Shown here piece by piece: positions 28,011 to 37,095 of a stretch of DNA of 64,000 nucleotides. The position numbers and the translations under genes were made by a program. Under the pieces are notes generated by a model that ran no database searches, was not told the origin of the DNA, and saw nothing but the letters and a program-made list of their open reading frames with translations. How positions within the stretch are numbered: position 1 is the stretch's first letter; each line of letters begins with the position of its first letter. Origin of the DNA: an uncultured Kordiimonas sp. (GTDB lineage Bacteria > Pseudomonadota > Alphaproteobacteria > Sphingomonadales > Kordiimonadaceae); assembly GCA_947503625.1 (NCBI GenBank), contig CANNEK010000001.1, positions 676,152-740,151 of the forward strand, in the 5' to 3' direction.

Positions 28011-28033
28011 GATGCCCGAATAAACCGGGCATC
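28011..28033 (-). other. Hairpin between atpE and atpF'
   Basis: GATGCCCG and CGGGCATC form a perfect 8-bp stem with a 7-base loop, 11 bp after the atpE stop on the minus strand. There is no T-tract. In F0 operons such intercistronic structures can protect the upstream message, which would suit the high copy need for subunit c; here that is inference. Confidence 0.5.
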
Positions 28034-28044
28034 AGAACCAGTTC

Positions 28045-28269
28045 CTATGAGAACAGGATCAGGAACGCGATCACGAGTGCGAACAGGCCAGTTGCCTCAG
28101 TCAGGGCAAAGCCAATCAGCAGGTTCGTGAACTGCTTGGGCGCAGCAGATGGGTTACGGAGCGCGCCAGAAAGGTAGCTACCGAAAATATTACCAAGGCC
28201 GATACCAATGCCCGCAAGAGCAAGAGTTGCGATACCCGCACCGATGAATTTTGCTGCTTCAGCTTCCAT
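28045..28269 (-). CDS. atpE: ATP synthase F0 subunit c
   Basis: A 74-residue hairpin of two TM helices that builds the rotating c-ring. The polar loop is in the SYLSGALRNPSA region (R-N-P), and the ion-carrying Glu sits in the second helix (FALTEATGLFALVIAFLILF). No extra polar side chain typical of Na+-binding rings (Q in helix 1 with S/T next to Glu) is obvious, so proton coupling is likely. Confidence 0.96.
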   Translation of the reverse strand: MEAEAAKFIGAGIATLALAGIGIGLGNIFGSYLSGALRNPSAAPKQFTNLLIGFALTEATGLFALVIAFLILFS

Positions 28270-28342
28270 GTTAAAAGTCCTTTTCGTGTGTCAGTATATG
28301 AAGTTAACGAGTGAGTATTTGTCGCTGTTTCTATCCTGTGGC

Positions 28343-29152
28343 CTAGTGAGCCGGATGCATGGCATCATGCAGATAGATGCAGGTCAAAATGGTGAATACA
28401 AATGCCTGCAGGCAGGCAACAAGAATTTCAAGGCCAGTCAGCAGAACCGTCACTGCCAGCGGTGCAATCGCGCCAACAGCGCCTACAACCCCTGCAGCGC
28501 CAAGGCTGATGATAAACCCGGCGAACACCTTCATCATGATGTGTCCAGCGAGCATGTTGGCAAACAAACGAACCGCCAGACTAATCGGGCGTGTGCAATA
28601 GGAGATGATCTCAATCAGGACGATCAGCGGCAAAAGCCAGCCTGGTACGCCAGAAGGCGCAAACAGTTTCAGGTATCCGGCGCCGTTCTTGACAAAACCG
28701 ATGACGGTAACCGCCAGAAAGACAAACATCGCCATCGCGAAGTTTACCGCAATATGACTGGTGACTGTAAACGAACCGGGGATCATACCCGCAAGGTTCG
28801 ATCCCAGAATAAACATGAATAGCGTAAAGATGAACGGGAAGTAGGCCTTGCCTTCTTTACCCACGTTGTCTCGAACCATGCCGGCGATAAAGCCATAGGC
28901 CATTTCGACCATGGATTGCCAACGACCGGGAACAACCGAACTGCGGCGCATACCGCCTACAAGGAACACGGTAACCAGTGTCAGAACAACAAGCATCCAA
29001 AGCGAACTGTTAGTGAATGACACATCAATGCCCGCAACTTCATACTGAGCAATAGGCTTGACTTTAAACTGGTCAATAGGACTTGTGGCCACGAGATCGT
29101 CTCTTTTGTTAGCGGCAGCGTTCCGGGAAACTCCCAAGCGCGCCGCGGTCAA
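28343..29152 (-). CDS. atpB: ATP synthase F0 subunit a
   Basis: A 269-residue, multi-TM stator subunit forming the two proton half-channels against the c-ring. The essential Arg is in SLAVRLFANMLAGHIM. The C-terminal LEILVACLQAFVFTILTCIYL helix is typical. The N-terminus is about 25 residues longer than the first recognisable family segment (DQFKVKPI), so a start at a later codon is possible. The first ATG overlaps the atpI stop by 4 bp, favouring the longer form. Confidence 0.95.
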   Translation of the reverse strand: MTAARLGVSRNAAANKRDDLVATSPIDQFKVKPIAQYEVAGIDVSFTNSSLWMLVVLTLVTVFLVGGMRRSSVVPGRWQSMVEMAYGFIAGMVRDNVGKEGKAYFPFIFTLFMFILGSNLAGMIPGSFTVTSHIAVNFAMAMFVFLAVTVIGFVKNGAGYLKLFAPSGVPGWLLPLIVLIEIISYCTRPISLAVRLFANMLAGHIMMKVFAGFIISLGAAGVVGAVGAIAPLAVTVLLTGLEILVACLQAFVFTILTCIYLHDAMHPAH

Positions 29153-29484
29153 TCTTTCTTTGCCTTCTCGGCTGCTTCATCTGCTTCCTGCATCCGCGTG
29201 GCTTCTCGAACCACATTGCGAATACCGCTTGCGAACCCCAGGACCAGCAGCACAATCAAAAACAACGGTGCAGTGCCAAACCATTTGTCGAACCAGTAAC
29301 CGATAAAGGCACCCACGCCGCTACCAACCACCAGTTCTATGCCCATTTTGAAGGCGATCCCCATCGGGGATACCGGCTTGTCTTCCGCATTTTCGAAAGA
29401 ACTGCCGTCGTCAGCCTTCGCCTGGGCACGTTTAAGCCGCTCTTCAAACGAAAGGTCTTCAGGGTCTTTTGCGTTATCACCCAT
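29149..29484 (-). CDS. atpI: ATP synthase assembly protein AtpI
   Basis: A 111-residue protein with two TM helices. The N-terminal third is charged and cytoplasmic (DPEDLSFEERLKRAQAK), then GIAFKMGIELVVGSGVGAFIGYWFD and a second hydrophobic helix, as in AtpI/F0F1-ATPase subunit I, which helps c-ring assembly. A TTG start 14 codons upstream is possible, but ATG 29484 lies after a GGGCGG ribosome-binding site. It leads the atp F0 operon. Confidence 0.92.
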   Translation of the reverse strand: MGDNAKDPEDLSFEERLKRAQAKADDGSSFENAEDKPVSPMGIAFKMGIELVVGSGVGAFIGYWFDKWFGTAPLFLIVLLVLGFASGIRNVVREATRMQEADEAAEKAKKD

Positions 29485-29557
29485 CAAAACCGCCCTTTGC
29501 TGCGCACTTAAAAGGGGTCGCCCCAACCGGAATCAGAGCTTTGCCAAAGGCACGCGC

Positions 29558-29586
29558 AACATAGTGAAGCCCCTACCCTGTGTCAA
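29558..29586 (-). promoter_or_regulatory. Housekeeping-type promoter of the atp F0 operon
   Basis: Minus-strand TTGACA, a 17-bp spacer and TATGTT form a near-consensus sigma-70 promoter. The predicted start of transcription is about 65 nt before the atpI ATG. Confidence 0.7.
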
Positions 29587-29642
29587 GAACCAATAAAAAT
29601 ATGTTAACCTATTGATTTATATAATCTATTTTTATTTTTTGA

Positions 29643-32600
29643 TCAGCTGGCATCACGCAATGCTTCGGCCCGCTCAAGGTCGACAGATACAAGGGTCGAG
29701 ATTCCGCGTTCAGCCATCGTCACACCGAACAAACGCTTCATTCGCGCCATACTCACGGCATTGTGGGTCACAATCAGGAACCGGGTGTCGGTGCGCTCCA
29801 TCATTTCATCGAGCAAATTGCAGAATCGCTCCACGTTTGCGTCGTCAAGCGGCGCATCCACTTCATCAAGAACGCAGATCGGTGCGGGGTTGGTGATAAA
29901 CACGGCAAAAATCAGCGACAGTGCGGTCAGGGCTTGCTCACCACCGGATAGTAGCGAAAGCGCCTGCAAGCGTTTACCAGGCGGGCTGGCAAAAATTTCC
30001 AGACCGGCATCAAGAGGATCGTCAGATTCCGTCAGCTTCAGGTGTGCTTCACCGCCGCCAAACAGAGACTTGAAGAGTTCTCCAAAGTGATTGTTGACGA
30101 TATCAAACGCTGTCAAAAGCCGTTCCCGGCCTTCTTTGTTCAGGCTACCAATCGCCTGACGCAATCTCGCAATTGCTTCTTCAAGGTCGGTGCGTTCACG
30201 CACCAGATGTGTCATCTGCTCGTCAATCTCGTTCAGTTCCTCATCCGCGCGCAGGTTCACAGCTCCCATGTTGTCGCGTTCGCGCTTGAGCTTCTCAAGC
30301 TTACTTTCAAGAACAGAGGGATCCGGCAGGCTATCCGATGCTTCCAGCTCAACTTTTTCCAGTAGCTGCGTTGGCGCGCATTCAAATCGCTCGCCAATTT
30401 GTGCAGCCAGGTCTTTACGGCGGCTAACCGCATTTTCAACGGCTGCATCAGCCCTGATCTGACGCTCCCGAGCACCGGCCTGAGCTTCCTGAATATCTTT
30501 CAGCGCCTTGTCTTTTTCTGCGAGTTCAGCCTCGGCAGTCATCAGCGCATCGCTGGTCTCCCGCCGGGTGGATTCGGCAGCGCCGATCTGATCAAGCAGC
30601 GCTTCGCGCTGGCGAACAAGGTTATCCGGCCCGGCTTCTACTGCTTCAAGCTGTTCTTTTGCTGCGGTCTCGCGCTCGTCCAGCGAAACCAGCTGTTTGC
30701 GGGCACTGCTGACCCTTAATTGCCACGCCCCGCTCTCTGTTCCGATTGCAGTCAGGCGGTCATTACGGCTTTCCGCTTCTCGCCGCAGGCTGTCATAGGC
30801 GGCGCGCTTACTGCTCAGGTCACTGCGCAAACTGTCAACAGTCTGTCGAACCTTTGCCATATCGCTTTCGAGGACCGCCGAATCAGGTAGCTCTGCGATG
30901 CGTTTATCAATATCATCAAGCCGCTCGCCAGTTTCATCGGCTTCGCCCGTTATACGCTCCTGGGTTTCCTTCAGCAGGCTGACTTTGCTTGCGCGGCTAC
31001 TGGCCTCTTGCTCTGCGCTATTAAGAGAGCGCCGCGCCTCGGCAAGCGCTTTTTCTGCATCCTGTCTAACCTGGCGCTGCGTATTTTCTGCTTCGCGGGC
31101 GCCCGTATGTGCCTCAGAGGCCGCATTCGCGGCCGCCTCAGCATCAGACACACGCGTTTCGGCCTTCGAAATCTCTTCTAAAAGTTCAGCAAGGCGATTT
31201 TTTTGCTCCAGTCTCAACGCGGCGTGGCTTGGTGCATGCGCCCGCGCAGTAAAACCGTCTGATCGCCAGAGAGAACCTTCCCTGCTGACCAAAATCTGGC
31301 CCGGCTCAAGAGCCTGCGCAGCTTTGTCGCCTTCAATGTCGCTCTCAACAACCCCCGTGGAGGCAAACAGAACATCAAGTTCGGTGGGACCCTGAACATA
31401 GTCGGTCAGCGAACTGACACCAGCCGGCCAGTTGAAATCCGGCACAGTATTGCGCTTTACCCAAAACCGGGTAGAAGCCGGGTCCAGGCCCGCTTCCGCG
31501 TCGTCACCAAGCATCGCACCAACAGCTTTTTCAAAACCGGGCCTGGCTGCCAGCAAGTCTGAAACCGGTTTGCTTTCTTCCGTATCGTCAGACGCCAGCA
31601 AACGCTTCAGACTTTCTGCTTCCGCGGCCAATGCCTTCACATGGCCCGTCAACTCCGCGCGCGCGGCTTCCGCGTCCTGGCGGCGCTCCCTTGCAAGGGT
31701 CGTGGCCTTTTCCGCACCTTCAAGCGAAGACCCCGCAGCTTCAAGGCGCTTTTCTTCAGATGTGACAGCTTCCTGTGCTGCCTTTAGTGACGAAAGGCTT
31801 TCATCCGACTGCATCAGAACGGCAAGTTCGCTTTCCAGCCTTGACGTTTCAGCAACCAATTGCTCAGCCCGTCGATTAATCGCAAGCCTGTCACTCTCCA
31901 GGCTTGACCGCTGAGCCCGCGCGCCGGCAGACTGTTCACTCACCCGGTCAAACTCTGCCTCAGCTTCACCCGCCGCCTGCACCGCTGTCTCCAACGCCTC
32001 GCGCGCTTCAACCTCGACCGATTTTTCTGCTTCTCGCGCAGCTTCAAGACGGGCTTTTTCGGTGTTCAGCCGCTCAAGCGCCGCGCTCGCGTCATTGTTG
32101 ATTTCCTGCTCACGCTCGCGGTCGCCGGCGATTTGTTCCAGTGAAGCTCTAAGGGATATCGCTGTTTGTTTTCTGCGTTCCGCCTCGGCATCCAGGTTTT
32201 CCCGGGCGATTGAAAGGCGTTGCAACGCGGCCGCGGCCTCCACATCTCTGTCACGCAGCGGGGGTAACGCTGCAGCGACTTCGACCTGTGCTTTGCTGAT
32301 TGCGGCAACCTTGCCTTCGATATCACCAACCGCACGCTCGGCATCCCGATGTTTGCTTTCCAGCGAAATAACTTCTTCAGACGCCTGCTTCCAGCGCAAA
32401 TACATGAGGCTGGCTTCCGCTTTGCGGATATCACCAGAGATATTGCGGTAGCGTACAGCCTGACGGGCCTGACGCTTCAAGCTATTGATCTGGCTTTCCA
32501 TCGCCTGAATGACATCATGGACACGCACCAGATTGTTTTCAGCACCACGCAGTCTGCTTTCCGCCTCCTTGCGGCGCGTGTGTAAACCTGAAATGCCCGC

Positions 32601-33101
32601 AGCTTCCTCAAGAATTGCGCGCCTGTCCTGCGGTTTCGCATTAATCAAGCTGCCGATCCGCCCCTGACTTACAAGCGCAGGCGAATGAGCACCAGTTGCT
32701 GCATCAGCAAACAGCAGCTGCACATCTTTCTGCCGAACATCTTTTCCGTTAATGCGATACGCAGAGCCAGATTCCCGCTCGATCCGGCGGGTGACTTCTA
32801 TCAAATCCTGATCATTATAGTCGGCCGGCGCCGTACGGTTCCGATTGTCTATCACCAGCGTCACTTCAGCCATATTTCTGGCTGGTCTGCGGTCCGTGCC
32901 TGCGAAAATAACATCGTCCATACCGGAACCGCGCAAGGACTTCGCGCGGTTTTCACCCATCACCCAGCGTATTGCCTCGAGCAAATTGGATTTGCCGCAG
33001 CCGTTCGGCCCAACCACACCGGTAAGGCCCGGCTCGATCAACAGCTCGGTCGGATCCACAAAAGACTTAAAGCCTGATAGTCGCAGTCGCGAAAATCGCA
33101 T
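29643..33101 (-). CDS. smc: Chromosome segregation protein SMC
   Basis: A 1152-residue condensin ATPase that compacts and segregates DNA. The N-terminal head has Walker A VVGPNGCGKSNLLEAIRWVM. Two long coiled coils flank a hinge around residues 520-640. The C-terminal head carries LSGGEQALTALSLIFAVF (signature) and ICVLDEVDAPLDDANVERF (Walker B). The length is typical. It follows the DsbA-like/DUF721 genes on the same strand, a neighbourhood common in alphaproteobacteria. No scpA/scpB is in the window. Confidence 0.96.
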   Translation of the reverse strand: MRFSRLRLSGFKSFVDPTELLIEPGLTGVVGPNGCGKSNLLEAIRWVMGENRAKSLRGSGMDDVIFAGTDRRPARNMAEVTLVIDNRNRTAPADYNDQDLIEVTRRIERESGSAYRINGKDVRQKDVQLLFADAATGAHSPALVSQGRIGSLINAKPQDRRAILEEAAGISGLHTRRKEAESRLRGAENNLVRVHDVIQAMESQINSLKRQARQAVRYRNISGDIRKAEASLMYLRWKQASEEVISLESKHRDAERAVGDIEGKVAAISKAQVEVAAALPPLRDRDVEAAAALQRLSIARENLDAEAERRKQTAISLRASLEQIAGDREREQEINNDASAALERLNTEKARLEAAREAEKSVEVEAREALETAVQAAGEAEAEFDRVSEQSAGARAQRSSLESDRLAINRRAEQLVAETSRLESELAVLMQSDESLSSLKAAQEAVTSEEKRLEAAGSSLEGAEKATTLARERRQDAEAARAELTGHVKALAAEAESLKRLLASDDTEESKPVSDLLAARPGFEKAVGAMLGDDAEAGLDPASTRFWVKRNTVPDFNWPAGVSSLTDYVQGPTELDVLFASTGVVESDIEGDKAAQALEPGQILVSREGSLWRSDGFTARAHAPSHAALRLEQKNRLAELLEEISKAETRVSDAEAAANAASEAHTGAREAENTQRQVRQDAEKALAEARRSLNSAEQEASSRASKVSLLKETQERITGEADETGERLDDIDKRIAELPDSAVLESDMAKVRQTVDSLRSDLSSKRAAYDSLRREAESRNDRLTAIGTESGAWQLRVSSARKQLVSLDERETAAKEQLEAVEAGPDNLVRQREALLDQIGAAESTRRETSDALMTAEAELAEKDKALKDIQEAQAGARERQIRADAAVENAVSRRKDLAAQIGERFECAPTQLLEKVELEASDSLPDPSVLESKLEKLKRERDNMGAVNLRADEELNEIDEQMTHLVRERTDLEEAIARLRQAIGSLNKEGRERLLTAFDIVNNHFGELFKSLFGGGEAHLKLTESDDPLDAGLEIFASPPGKRLQALSLLSGGEQALTALSLIFAVFITNPAPICVLDEVDAPLDDANVERFCNLLDEMMERTDTRFLIVTHNAVSMARMKRLFGVTMAERGISTLVSVDLERAEALRDAS

Positions 33102-33230
33102 CGGCTCTGTTTACTCCCCTATCGACTGCTCCCTGATTCGGCTTCCTGGAAAGCCTGCTGACAACTATCCCCATAATTGCCAGCAAAACGGGCAGTCGGT
33201 TACCCCTCTTTAACCACCAAACGGCGGCAT

Positions 33231-33935
33231 TCAGGACAATTCGTCCTCAATTGCCTTTTCAATGTTTTCCCATGACGTGATGTCAACAGTCGAGCCGTCG
33301 ACAATGATGGTCGGCGTTGCGTTCACATTATAACGCACAGCCCCGTCCTGGGTCATCTTGGCGAGGTGCTGCTGCATCTCGCGGTTCGCGATACACCGAT
33401 CAAATTGCGTACGGCTGAGGCCACCGGCGCGACGCGCCAGATTTGCCAGAGCACCAACACGATCCTCAGAGCCAACCCATTCAGCCTGACGATCAAAGAA
33501 CACTTTCATCAGTCGCTTGGTCACTTCCGGCGACTTGCAGCGAGCAGCTATGGAGGCAACCATATCGTACTGGTTCATCACAAAGTTACGGTAGATAAAC
33601 TTCACCTTGCCTGTATCGATGTAGTTTTCCTTGATACGGGGAAACACTTCCGCCGCAAAGCTTGCACAGTGTGGGCAGGTCAAGGAAGCATACTCGATGA
33701 TTTCCACGGGCGCGTTCGGGTCACCATAAACGATGTCCCCCCAAGTGCCTTCACCGCCAGCCGCAGACGCCAGGTCTGCCGCTTCGGACGCTGCTGCAGC
33801 CTCTTGCGCTGCGAGTTCTTCAGGGTCAGCCGTTGATGCGGTTTCATTGGTGTCACCACTACAAGCGGCCATGCCCAACAACAGCAAGCCTGCGGCTATC
33901 TTTTTCGAAAACTGAATATACTTCTGGTAGTTCAT
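33231..33935 (-). CDS. DsbA-like thiol-disulfide protein (lipoprotein)
   Basis: A 234-residue envelope protein with the thioredoxin/DsbA fold. The signal peptide has lipobox MAAC with Cys25 as lipid site. An Ala/Glu-rich linker leads to the CPHC active site (Cys87-Cys90) and a cis-Pro loop (ATPTIIVDG). It is a paralogue of the next gene upstream; both share WGDIVYG, then IEYxSLTCPHCASF. DsbA proteins oxidise disulfides, although this clade (with smc) has also been annotated as oxidoreductase/isomerase. The ribosome-binding site GAGGTAACG sets the start. Confidence 0.9.
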   Translation of the reverse strand: MNYQKYIQFSKKIAAGLLLLGMAACSGDTNETASTADPEELAAQEAAAASEAADLASAAGGEGTWGDIVYGDPNAPVEIIEYASLTCPHCASFAAEVFPRIKENYIDTGKVKFIYRNFVMNQYDMVASIAARCKSPEVTKRLMKVFFDRQAEWVGSEDRVGALANLARRAGGLSRTQFDRCIANREMQQHLAKMTQDGAVRYNVNATPTIIVDGSTVDITSWENIEKAIEDELS

Positions 33936-34051
33936 CGTTACCTCACATACTAGATATTGTGTTTAACGCGATATTTTTCGCGTTACGAGTCATTTTTTCG
34001 ATTCTTGAGTTTGCAGATACCGGCCACGTAGCCGTTTGATTGCAATCCGAC

Positions 34052-34765
34052 TTATTGGCCTGTCAGGCCGCTTGCAGTAATTTGCGCGTCAATCCTGAGC
34101 TTCAGCGTGTCATAGCCCGGGAAAACCATCGGAATACCGTTAAGTACCAGTGTCGGTATGGATTTGATATCAAATTGCTCGGCACCGTTTTGTGTCATCT
34201 GCACGATGTGTACCCGCACTTCCTGATCGGAAATGCACTGCCCCATGGCTTCCTGGGTCAGGCCCTCCCTGCCGACAATATCTGCAATAGCCTGATACGG
34301 GTTACTTGACTGAAGCCATTCAGACTGTTCGGCAAACAGTGCTGCCAAAGTGCGTTTGGTTGCATCGGTGTCCGGCAAGCAGCGGCTTGCGGCGGCGGCG
34401 GCCAGATCATAACGATCCCGGACAAAGTTCCGGAAAACGAACCTTAGCTGCCCGTCATTAATATAGTCCTGCATCAAACGCGGCAGTACATCGCTTGAAA
34501 AGCTCGCACAATGCGGACATGTCAAAGACCCATACTCAATCAGCTCAACCGGTGCTTCGGCAGAGCCATAGACAATATCGCCCCAAACGCCTTGTCGTGA
34601 AGGCGTGACAGATTCAACTGGCACAGTGTTCGCCTGCGAGCTGTTTGCTGCAGGGCTACTCGATTGCGCCAAAACTGGCTGTGCAGCCAAAATGAGGCAA
34701 GAAGCCAATATCCCGGAGCCTACCAGGCCGGGCGCAACGGCCCGCTTAAAACTGTTTATCTTCAT
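34052..34765 (-). CDS. DsbA-like thiol-disulfide protein (periplasmic)
   Basis: A 237-residue paralogue of the preceding lipoprotein, here with a Sec signal (SGILASCLILAAQPVLAQ) and a cleavage site instead of a lipobox. Active site CPHC at residues 83-86; cis-Pro loop SIPTLVLNG. The ATG at 34765 has AGGAAG upstream; the longer open frame would add a Lys/Arg-rich, non-signal-like extension. Two non-identical DsbA-like proteins side by side, one soluble and one membrane-tethered, suggest a divided role. Confidence 0.88.
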   Translation of the reverse strand: MKINSFKRAVAPGLVGSGILASCLILAAQPVLAQSSSPAANSSQANTVPVESVTPSRQGVWGDIVYGSAEAPVELIEYGSLTCPHCASFSSDVLPRLMQDYINDGQLRFVFRNFVRDRYDLAAAAASRCLPDTDATKRTLAALFAEQSEWLQSSNPYQAIADIVGREGLTQEAMGQCISDQEVRVHIVQMTQNGAEQFDIKSIPTLVLNGIPMVFPGYDTLKLRIDAQITASGLTGQ

Positions 34766-34839
34766 CGTCTTCCTACTGCTCCATCTCGCTCTTACCGGGC
34801 GCCTCGGGGGCCGATTTTTTTTCTGCCCTTCCGGGCTCG

Positions 34840-35391
34840 TCACTTCTTCTCGTCGCTGCCCGACAACACATATTCGCCCAGGCTTTTAAGGGCCAATTTG
34901 AGCGGGCTGAGTTCACCGTCACCTACGAGACCGTTAAGCTGTTCTTTCTGGGCCATTTTCAGCGGCTGCTTTTCCAAAGGCTGGCGCATCTCGACTTTCA
35001 TCAACGGACCATGCTTCATTTCAATTCGTGCTACCGCAGCGTAGCCAAGATAGCGGTTCACCAGTTCAATTACATGATGGGTCCGCTGCTGTAGTATGGG
35101 GGCAAAGGCAGACTCGGTACGTACGTATAGTGTGGCACCAACCCGCTCACCGCGGGGGAATTGCAGGCGTACCGGCACCGTCGCCCGCGCGAGATCGGGA
35201 CCAACAATCTGGCCCCAACGAGTGACAACCTCGGCTTCGGCAAATCCCTTGGCCCTTATCGCTTTCGATACAAGACTTGAGGCAGCCCGTGAAACCTTCG
35301 CCACGCGGCCACGGCGCACAGCGGGTTTGCCCGCGCCCCCTTTTGCGGCGGCGCGAGTTGCAAGCCCTGTTTTATTTGCCTTTGAGGCCAT
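34840..35391 (-). CDS. DUF721 (DciA-like) protein
   Basis: A 183-residue protein with a basic Ala/Lys-rich N-terminal stretch (about 1-40), then the DUF721 core (AKGFAEAEVVTRWGQIVGPDLA) and the 'L-Y-V-R-T-E-S-A-F-A-P-I-L-Q' beta/helix region. DciA proteins load the replicative helicase in bacteria that lack DnaC/DnaI. The position next to dsbA-like genes and smc, opposite mutY, is the usual alphaproteobacterial setting. The ATG at 35391 has a GGGAGA site; the longer frame looks like untranslated leader. Confidence 0.82.
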   Translation of the reverse strand: MASKANKTGLATRAAAKGGAGKPAVRRGRVAKVSRAASSLVSKAIRAKGFAEAEVVTRWGQIVGPDLARATVPVRLQFPRGERVGATLYVRTESAFAPILQQRTHHVIELVNRYLGYAAVARIEMKHGPLMKVEMRQPLEKQPLKMAQKEQLNGLVGDGELSPLKLALKSLGEYVLSGSDEKK

Positions 35392-35655
35392 CCAGCCAAG
35401 TCTCCCACCGAATGATCGGGGTACACCCTGTTTCCTCAACTTTGCTATCAGGTGCACCACAGGCCCGCAAGCACAATCCATTGTGATCAATCGCTTGTGA
35501 ACAAAGGAGCCCCGCGCTCATGAGCTGCGGAAACGCTCGTATCATCTCAAGGACATCTTTTTTGTTTCAAAGCGCTCCAAGACACCATACACATCATAGC
35601 TGCCCTCATTGACCTTTCGTCAGCGACGGCGCGAGGCCTTTTTCACGGGGAAAAA

Positions 35656-37095
35656 ATGCAAGATACTATTCTGGGCCCGACCGGTATTGCCTTCATTGGT
35701 CTCTATCTCGCATCTCTGCTTGGCATTGGCTGGGCGGCAAATCGCTCGCGAAAGGAAAACAGTCTTAAAGACTATTATCTCGCTGGCAGCTCGCTTGGCA
35801 GCATCAGTCTGTTTTTCACGCTATATGCCACGCAATACAGCGGCAATACCCTGTTCGCCATCCCCGGCAACGCATACAGGAATGGTTTTATCGGCCTAAG
35901 TGTGGCCGCAGCTGTCATGTCAGTAGTGCTGGTTTATCTAACGTTCGCAGGCCGCCTGAACACACTGGCCAAAAATCATGGATTTGTTTCTGTCGGCGAT
36001 TTCATCAAGTGGCGATATGATCACAAAGCGTTGCTGATTGCGATCAATATCATTGCTGTGATTACGCTTGTGAGCTATGCGCTCGGCAATTTCAAAGCAA
36101 TCGGATTGCTCCTAGAAAGTGCCAGCGGTGGAGCCATTTCATTTGCTGCCGGTATCGTCCTGCTGGGACTGATCATGGCGATATACGAAAGCCTTGGCGG
36201 CCTGCGCGGCGTGGTCTGGACCGACATAATACAGGGCTCACTCTTGTTTATCGGCTGCCTGCTCCTGTTTTTTGCCATTTTGTCACTAAGTCCATCAGGA
36301 AGTAATGCAAGTGCGGTAAACCTCTCGGAGCGCCTCGTGGTTTATTTCAGTGAGCAAATTGACACAGTCGGCTTCCTGAGTGTTGTGGTTCTTGTCGGGA
36401 TTGGGGCCGCCGTTTATCCTCAGGCGATACAGCGCGTCTATATTGCTCGTGATCCGCAAGTCCTCAAGCGCTCTTATGCCGCTTTGCTGATCATGCCTTT
36501 GCTGACCACGGTGCCAATGATCCTGGTCGGGGTGATGATAGCAGACTGGTTACCCGGCCTGAGCGAACAACAAAGTGAAAACGTTGTTGTGTACGCCGTC
36601 GAAACCATCACCCGAAACTATCCGGGTGTATCCTGGCTGCTGGTATTATATCTGGGGGCTGCCATCGCCGCGATCATGTCGACGATCGATTCGGCGTTGC
36701 TGTCACTGGGGTCCACGGTTACCAAAGATATTGTCGGCCGGGCAGGACGTGTTGTCGATGAAGCAACACTTTACAAGGTCAGCCGCCTGACATCCTGGGG
36801 CCTTATGGCAGTGATGGCGACGCTCGCAATCATTTTACCGCAAACCATATGGGCATTGATGATTTTTAAATTTGAATTGCTGATCCAGATAGCACCAGCA
36901 ATCATTCTGGGGGTTCGCGCACCTTCGCTATCCGGCCGGGCCGTGCTGGCAGGTTTGATTGCAGGCTGCGCAAGCGCGGTGGCCTTGAAGATATCGGGAT
37001 ACTCGGAACTGGACCTCAGTACACCTTTGGGCGTTCATGCCGGGGTTTGGGGATTGATAGTCAATATGATGGTACTGACACTATGGCGAAAATAG
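35656..37095 (+). CDS. Sodium:solute symporter (SSS family)
   Basis: A 479-residue inner-membrane transporter with about 13 TM helices of the LeuT-like fold. The early motif YLAGSSLGSISLFFTLYATQYSG and the later AAIAAIMSTIDSALLSLGST resemble the sodium-binding helices of SSS proteins (S-T/S in TM8). Substrates in this family range from proline and pantothenate to sugars and cannot be assigned. The gene sits between the DUF721 gene and mutY, and its 3' end overlaps the mutY start by 13 bp, so the two are likely cotranscribed. Confidence 0.92.
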   Translation: MQDTILGPTGIAFIGLYLASLLGIGWAANRSRKENSLKDYYLAGSSLGSISLFFTLYATQYSGNTLFAIPGNAYRNGFIGLSVAAAVMSVVLVYLTFAGRLNTLAKNHGFVSVGDFIKWRYDHKALLIAINIIAVITLVSYALGNFKAIGLLLESASGGAISFAAGIVLLGLIMAIYESLGGLRGVVWTDIIQGSLLFIGCLLLFFAILSLSPSGSNASAVNLSERLVVYFSEQIDTVGFLSVVVLVGIGAAVYPQAIQRVYIARDPQVLKRSYAALLIMPLLTTVPMILVGVMIADWLPGLSEQQSENVVVYAVETITRNYPGVSWLLVLYLGAAIAAIMSTIDSALLSLGSTVTKDIVGRAGRVVDEATLYKVSRLTSWGLMAVMATLAIILPQTIWALMIFKFELLIQIAPAIILGVRAPSLSGRAVLAGLIAGCASAVALKISGYSELDLSTPLGVHAGVWGLIVNMMVLTLWRK

